Origin: Bacteroidales bacterium
GTDB lineage: Bacteria; Bacteroidota; Bacteroidia; Bacteroidales; JALTDM01
NCBI GenBank assembly: GCA_027074135.1
Contig: JALTDM010000162.1
Coordinates: 1 to 8,970 of the forward strand
Reading direction: 5' to 3'
Length of the DNA stretch: 8,970 bases
Shown: piece after piece, positions 5,804 to 8,970 of the stretch
Layout of the letters: the number at the start of each line of letters is the position of its first letter
Position numbering within the stretch: the first letter of the stretch is position 1
Notes under the pieces: model-generated
The model's database searches: none
What the model saw: the letters and a program-made list of their open reading frames with translations, nothing else
What the model was told of the DNA's origin: nothing
Translations under genes and position numbers: made by a program

Positions 5804-7201
5804 TTATTCTTTACGCTTATTAAGTTTTTTAATTTCAGCATCAACCGTTCCTTTGTTAAAGTAAATCTTTATGTAATCCCCTGTTGCCAAATCATCAATA
5901 TCAGTAATAATTTTCCCGTTTTCGTCAGCAACCAGATGATATCCTCGCTTGAAAATCTTTTCCGGTCTCAACGAATCTAGTTTTGCTATCAATGATTCCA
6001 ACTTGGCAGACTCGTTGCTCACATAGTGATTTGCTTGTATGGTAAGTTTGTTGAATTGCAATTTCAGCTTGTCATTTTGACGGACAGCGAAAACATTGAT
6101 TGAGTCTTCAAGTTTTTGTTTATGCTTTTGCAAGTAATAAAGTTTACGGCTTATGTAGTTTTGCAAAGTATTTTCCAAGTCATTCTTTTTAATTTGCAGT
6201 TTGCTTGTATGCCAATTCATAAGTTCTTTTGAAGATCTGACAAGCCTTTCGGGCAGCAATTGTAGTCTGTATTCGTGATTTGTAACAAAATCTCTTGCAG
6301 AATTTATCAACTTTGTAGCAAGATTATTTAGTCTTAATTCAAACTCCCTGTTTACATTTATAATAAATTCAGCTGCAGCCGTAGGAGTTTTCAATGCACC
6401 AAATACAATCATATCAAGTACCGACACATCCCGCGTATGACCCAATCCTGTAATTACAGGCAAAGGAAACTGCGAAACTTGATAAGCCAACTCATACGAA
6501 TCAAAAACATTCAAATCCAACTTGGAACCGCCGCCGCGAATAATTGCAAGCACATCAAACTTTTCTACTTCTTCATATACCTCATTCATAGCCCTGATAA
6601 TATCCTTTTCAGCATCTTCACCTTGCATCAACGCCGGAAAAATTTTTATTTCGAACTTATATCCGAATGTATTGTTATTCAGAGTGTTAACAAAATCTTC
6701 ATAACCTGCGGCAGTTTCCGATGATATTACGGCAATTCTTTTAATTACCAATGGCAAATTCAATTCCTTATTCAAATCAAACACACCGTCCTCTTTAAGT
6801 TTGCGAATAACTTCTTCTCTTTGCTTTGCAAGGTCTCCCAATGTGTATGAAGGATCAACATCAAGTATATTTAGAGAAAAACCGTAGAGTTCGTGAAACC
6901 TAACTTCCGCTCTGAACAGGATTTTTATTCCTGCTTGCAAAGGTGTACCTGTTTTTTCTTCAAAATAATCTTTTAGTATAGGACATCTGTTACTCCAAAT
7001 AGTAGCTCTTGATTTGGCAATAATTTTTTCATTTTGCTTTTCAACCAGTTCAAGATAACAATGTCTGTTCCTTGCTGTTCTTATTTCACTAATTTCAGCA
7101 ATAATCCAAAGTGGTGTTGCAAAAATTTCTTCGTTTATAACTCTTTTGATGAAAAGATTTAACTCAGATAGCGTAATTTCTTTACTATAAACATCTTCCA
7201 T
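5804..7201 (-). CDS. xseA: Exodeoxyribonuclease VII large subunit
   Basis: XseA is the catalytic subunit of exonuclease VII, which degrades single-stranded DNA from both ends into oligonucleotides; it normally acts with several copies of the small subunit XseB. The 465 residues match the family. The N-terminal OB-fold covers about residues 9-112 (start ITLSELNLFIKRVINEE, then AEISEI at 35-40 and a strand ending GFSLNILDVDP at 107-117). The catalytic domain contains IAVISSETAAGYEDF (156-170), IRGGGSKLDLNVFDSYELA (221-239), PVITGLGHTRDVSVLD (248-263) and KTPTAAAEF (271-279). A long lysine-rich, probably coiled-coil region spans 285-410, followed by the C-terminal LRPEKIFKRGYHLV (411-424) and the K-x-G-D strand region. 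The ATG at 7201 lies one base after the protease stop, so the two are co-transcribed. No xseB follows: the 77 nt downstream hold no such gene. Confidence 0.97.
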   Translation of the reverse strand: MEDVYSKEITLSELNLFIKRVINEEIFATPLWIIAEISEIRTARNRHCYLELVEKQNEKIIAKSRATIWSNRCPILKDYFEEKTGTPLQAGIKILFRAEVRFHELYGFSLNILDVDPSYTLGDLAKQREEVIRKLKEDGVFDLNKELNLPLVIKRIAVISSETAAGYEDFVNTLNNNTFGYKFEIKIFPALMQGEDAEKDIIRAMNEVYEEVEKFDVLAIIRGGGSKLDLNVFDSYELAYQVSQFPLPVITGLGHTRDVSVLDMIVFGALKTPTAAAEFIINVNREFELRLNNLATKLINSARDFVTNHEYRLQLLPERLVRSSKELMNWHTSKLQIKKNDLENTLQNYISRKLYYLQKHKQKLEDSINVFAVRQNDKLKLQFNKLTIQANHYVSNESAKLESLIAKLDSLRPEKIFKRGYHLVADENGKIITDIDDLATGDYIKIYFNKGTVDAEIKKLNKRKE

Positions 7202-7202
7202 T

Positions 7203-8843
7203 TTACAGCTTTACCAATTTATTGATATAAATTTTGTTGTCTATCAAAAATTTTACTGTATAAATACCTTCTTTCAATTGATTCATATTGCCTATAGAAA
7301 CGGTATTTATGTGTACATAAGGCGTAAGGTCTGTAAAATATACCAAATCTCCAGTTAAATCATATATCCCCATGTATACATAATGAATATGCGGCACAAA
7401 AATTTTGATATGCAAGACATCGTTTACGGGATTGGGATAAATTATTACTCCTTTTTCTTTCGGGTTGGTAATTTCAATATTTTGCTGCAAATTTTGCAAA
7501 TAATTGTAAGCCAATTCAAAATCAGGTATACCGTATCCCAGCAAACTGTCAGGGTGTGCAGCTTGTGAACCACTCATTTCAACAGCTTCCACAATGGTTG
7601 CATTGTCAAAATCGGGAAATGCTTGCCACAAACAAGCCACAGCCCCACACATTATTGGAGATGAAAAAGATGTCCCAGAAACAAAACTTACAGAATCCCC
7701 GTCATAACAAGCGGCTGCAGGATAACCCAAAGCAGCTACATCAGGTTTTATTCTGCCGTCAGGCGTTGGACCCGTAGAACTAAAAGGGGCATAATTACCA
7801 TCTGTATCAACTGCACCTACGGTAAGGGCTTTTGTTGCATCACCCGGTGTAGAAATGTAATGCCAAGGCTTATTTCCGGAATTGCCTGCAGATACAACAA
7901 CAATCATTCCTTTGGAGAATGCTATGTTTGCAGCTTTGGCTGCCGGAGTACTATCTCCCGTAAGCATTTGATACGAATGATTTTCCGTGCTGTCGTCGAA
8001 TGTTGTATAGCCCAAAGAACTGTTAATTAAATCAGCTCCTGCACTATCGGCAAATTCGGCAGCAGCAGCCCAGTTGTATTCTTCTACAATTTGTTCAGAA
8101 GAAGCATCTTCACTTATTAGTAAAATAAAGTTTGCATCGGTTGCATCTCCTACCAACTCTCCGGGTTTATTTGCACCCATAACAGAAACAACACCGGTTC
8201 CGTGAAAACTTTTTTCAAACACCGAAGTATCGTTATCTACAAAGTCATATTTTGCTACAATTTTATCGTTTGCAAACAAATCCTGAAAAAAACTGTAATG
8301 ATTCATTCCGTTAAATCCTGCATCCAAAACGGCTATAAGCATACCATCTCCGGTATATCCCAAATCATGTAAATAATTTATATTCAACATAGATGTCTGC
8401 AAATTTGCGTATCCGTAATCACCCTTAACTTTTGTTTTGTAAATACCTTGCGAAGTTGATGACGTATCTAGCTTATAAAAAACCCTTTTCACTTCCTTAA
8501 CAAATCCCCAATGAGAAACACTGTCAACCAATGCTGTATCTTGAGTTTTAACTACACAACCATTAAGCCATTTGGAAACAGTCGTTATTTCCAAGCTCGT
8601 CCCTGCAATGCTGTCCAAATAAACCTTACTTACAGGTAAATCCGATGAGTCTATTTCTATTCCATACTTTACCCTTCTATCAATAGCCCTTTGGGATAAA
8701 TACTCTTCGGGATGATTCAATGTAAATTGTGTCCCGTTTTTATCTTTAAACCCAATCCAGAATTTATAAGTTGTAACTTGAGAAAAAGAAATATATACAT
8801 TAGTTACAAAAAACAGTATTAAGGAAAAAATAAATTTACTCAT
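7203..8843 (-). CDS. Secreted S8 subtilisin-like serine protease with T9SS C-terminal sorting domain
   Basis: This is probably a cell-surface or extracellular protease exported by Sec and then the type IX secretion system. Residues 1-22 form a signal peptide (cleavage near FSQ|V or SFS|Q). Residues 25-125 resemble the propeptide of Bacteroidota subtilases (YKFWIGFKDKNG, YLSQRAIDRR at 48-57). The catalytic domain (about 150-450) carries the triad Asp174 in VLDAGFNG, His214 in FHGTG and Ser392 in SGTSFSSP, plus oxyanion Asn321 in SAGNSG; all are present. The first motif is D-A-G rather than the common D-S/T-G. A linker (451-463) leads to a Por/T9SS type A sorting domain: YPNPVNDVLHIKI (469-481), IYDLTGDLVY (493-502), LKEGIYTVKFL (523-533) and a KLVKL end. 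Length (546 aa) fits a complete protein. It is the first gene of a two-gene unit with xseA, 1 nt apart. The substrate cannot be told. Confidence 0.93.
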   Translation of the reverse strand: MSKFIFSLILFFVTNVYISFSQVTTYKFWIGFKDKNGTQFTLNHPEEYLSQRAIDRRVKYGIEIDSSDLPVSKVYLDSIAGTSLEITTVSKWLNGCVVKTQDTALVDSVSHWGFVKEVKRVFYKLDTSSTSQGIYKTKVKGDYGYANLQTSMLNINYLHDLGYTGDGMLIAVLDAGFNGMNHYSFFQDLFANDKIVAKYDFVDNDTSVFEKSFHGTGVVSVMGANKPGELVGDATDANFILLISEDASSEQIVEEYNWAAAAEFADSAGADLINSSLGYTTFDDSTENHSYQMLTGDSTPAAKAANIAFSKGMIVVVSAGNSGNKPWHYISTPGDATKALTVGAVDTDGNYAPFSSTGPTPDGRIKPDVAALGYPAAACYDGDSVSFVSGTSFSSPIMCGAVACLWQAFPDFDNATIVEAVEMSGSQAAHPDSLLGYGIPDFELAYNYLQNLQQNIEITNPKEKGVIIYPNPVNDVLHIKIFVPHIHYVYMGIYDLTGDLVYFTDLTPYVHINTVSIGNMNQLKEGIYTVKFLIDNKIYINKLVKL

Positions 8844-8862
8844 ACCATTTATTTTAATTTTT

Positions 8863-8870
8863 CAAAGGTA
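8863..8870 (-). promoter_or_regulatory. Bacteroidota-type -7 promoter box for the protease/xseA unit
   Basis: The minus strand reads TACCTTTG, matching TAnnTTTG, 19 nt upstream of the protease ATG and followed by AAAAATT. The -33 position about 20 nt further upstream reads TTTTA (around 8891-8895) and is weak. It shares the TAnCTTTG plus A-rich form with the other two boxes in the window. Confidence 0.6.
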
Positions 8871-8970
8871 ATAATTATTTTTACTCTTTATAAAATTAAC
8901 ATGAAGTTACGAAAAAGATAGAGATAATAAGTTATCTTCTACTTATAAAAAAAAAAAATGACACATATAA
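8871..8970. other. Intergenic AT-rich region upstream of the protease, no gene seen
   Basis: No supportable coding sequence is present. The region holds a small inverted repeat (8922-8937, six-base arms AGATAA/TTATCT around four bases) and a run of 12 A on the plus strand (8947-8958; T12 on the minus strand). The T run could be the tail of a terminator of a minus-strand gene lying beyond the right edge, but no stem is visible next to it inside the window. Either element could be ordinary AT-rich spacer. Confidence 0.4.

Noticed and set aside
8922..8937. Inverted repeat as an intrinsic terminator
   Set aside because: The stem is six mostly A/T pairs and no T run follows it on either strand; the T12 on the minus strand lies before the stem in that direction.
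1..8970. CRISPR array, tRNA, rRNA, insertion sequence or defence genes
   Set aside because: No regularly spaced repeats, transposase or integrase motifs, terminal repeats, tRNA-like arms or rRNA sequence were seen; genes fill nearly the whole window.

Overview
The window is a compact, AT-rich stretch of a Bacteroidota chromosome (probably Bacteroidia; the genus cannot be read from the sequence). Three things point there: a subtilisin-like protease ending in a type IX secretion (T9SS/Por) sorting domain, three promoter boxes of the Bacteroidota type (TAnnTTTG), and lineage-typical versions of XseA, AnmK and CoaD. All eight genes lie on the minus strand, so transcription runs from high to low coordinates. 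No RNA gene, insertion sequence, CRISPR array or prophage gene was seen.

Layout in transcription order. Unit 1: a box at 8863-8870 precedes a secreted S8 protease (8843-7203), followed after 1 nt by xseA (7201-5804). Unit 2: a box at 5744-5751 in the 77-nt gap precedes five tightly packed genes. These are a degenerate SAM hydroxide adenosyltransferase (DUF62) relative (5726-4941), mazG (4948-4160, 8-nt overlap), coaD (4135-3494, 24-nt gap), a secreted thioredoxin-fold protein (3497-2073, 4-nt ATGA overlap) and anmK (2071-1004, 1-nt gap). Unit 3: a box at 991-998 precedes dxs (973 to beyond the left edge), of which only the first 324 codons are present.

Most genes are housekeeping: nucleotide-pool cleaning (MazG), CoA synthesis (CoaD), peptidoglycan recycling (AnmK), isoprenoid precursor synthesis (Dxs) and ssDNA processing (XseA). 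No dedicated new system such as a defence island or gene cluster is visible. The unusual content lies inside individual proteins. CoaD carries an extra N-terminal domain of about 50 residues resembling the N-terminal domain of translation factor IF-2. The DUF62-family protein has lost most expected ligand-binding residues and looks like a pseudoenzyme. The secreted thioredoxin-fold protein has SxPC in place of CxxC. xseA is not followed by xseB. The three promoter boxes share an extended consensus and sit 17-19 nt from their start codons, implying leaders of only about 10 nt. Family assignments are from recalled motifs; no search was run.
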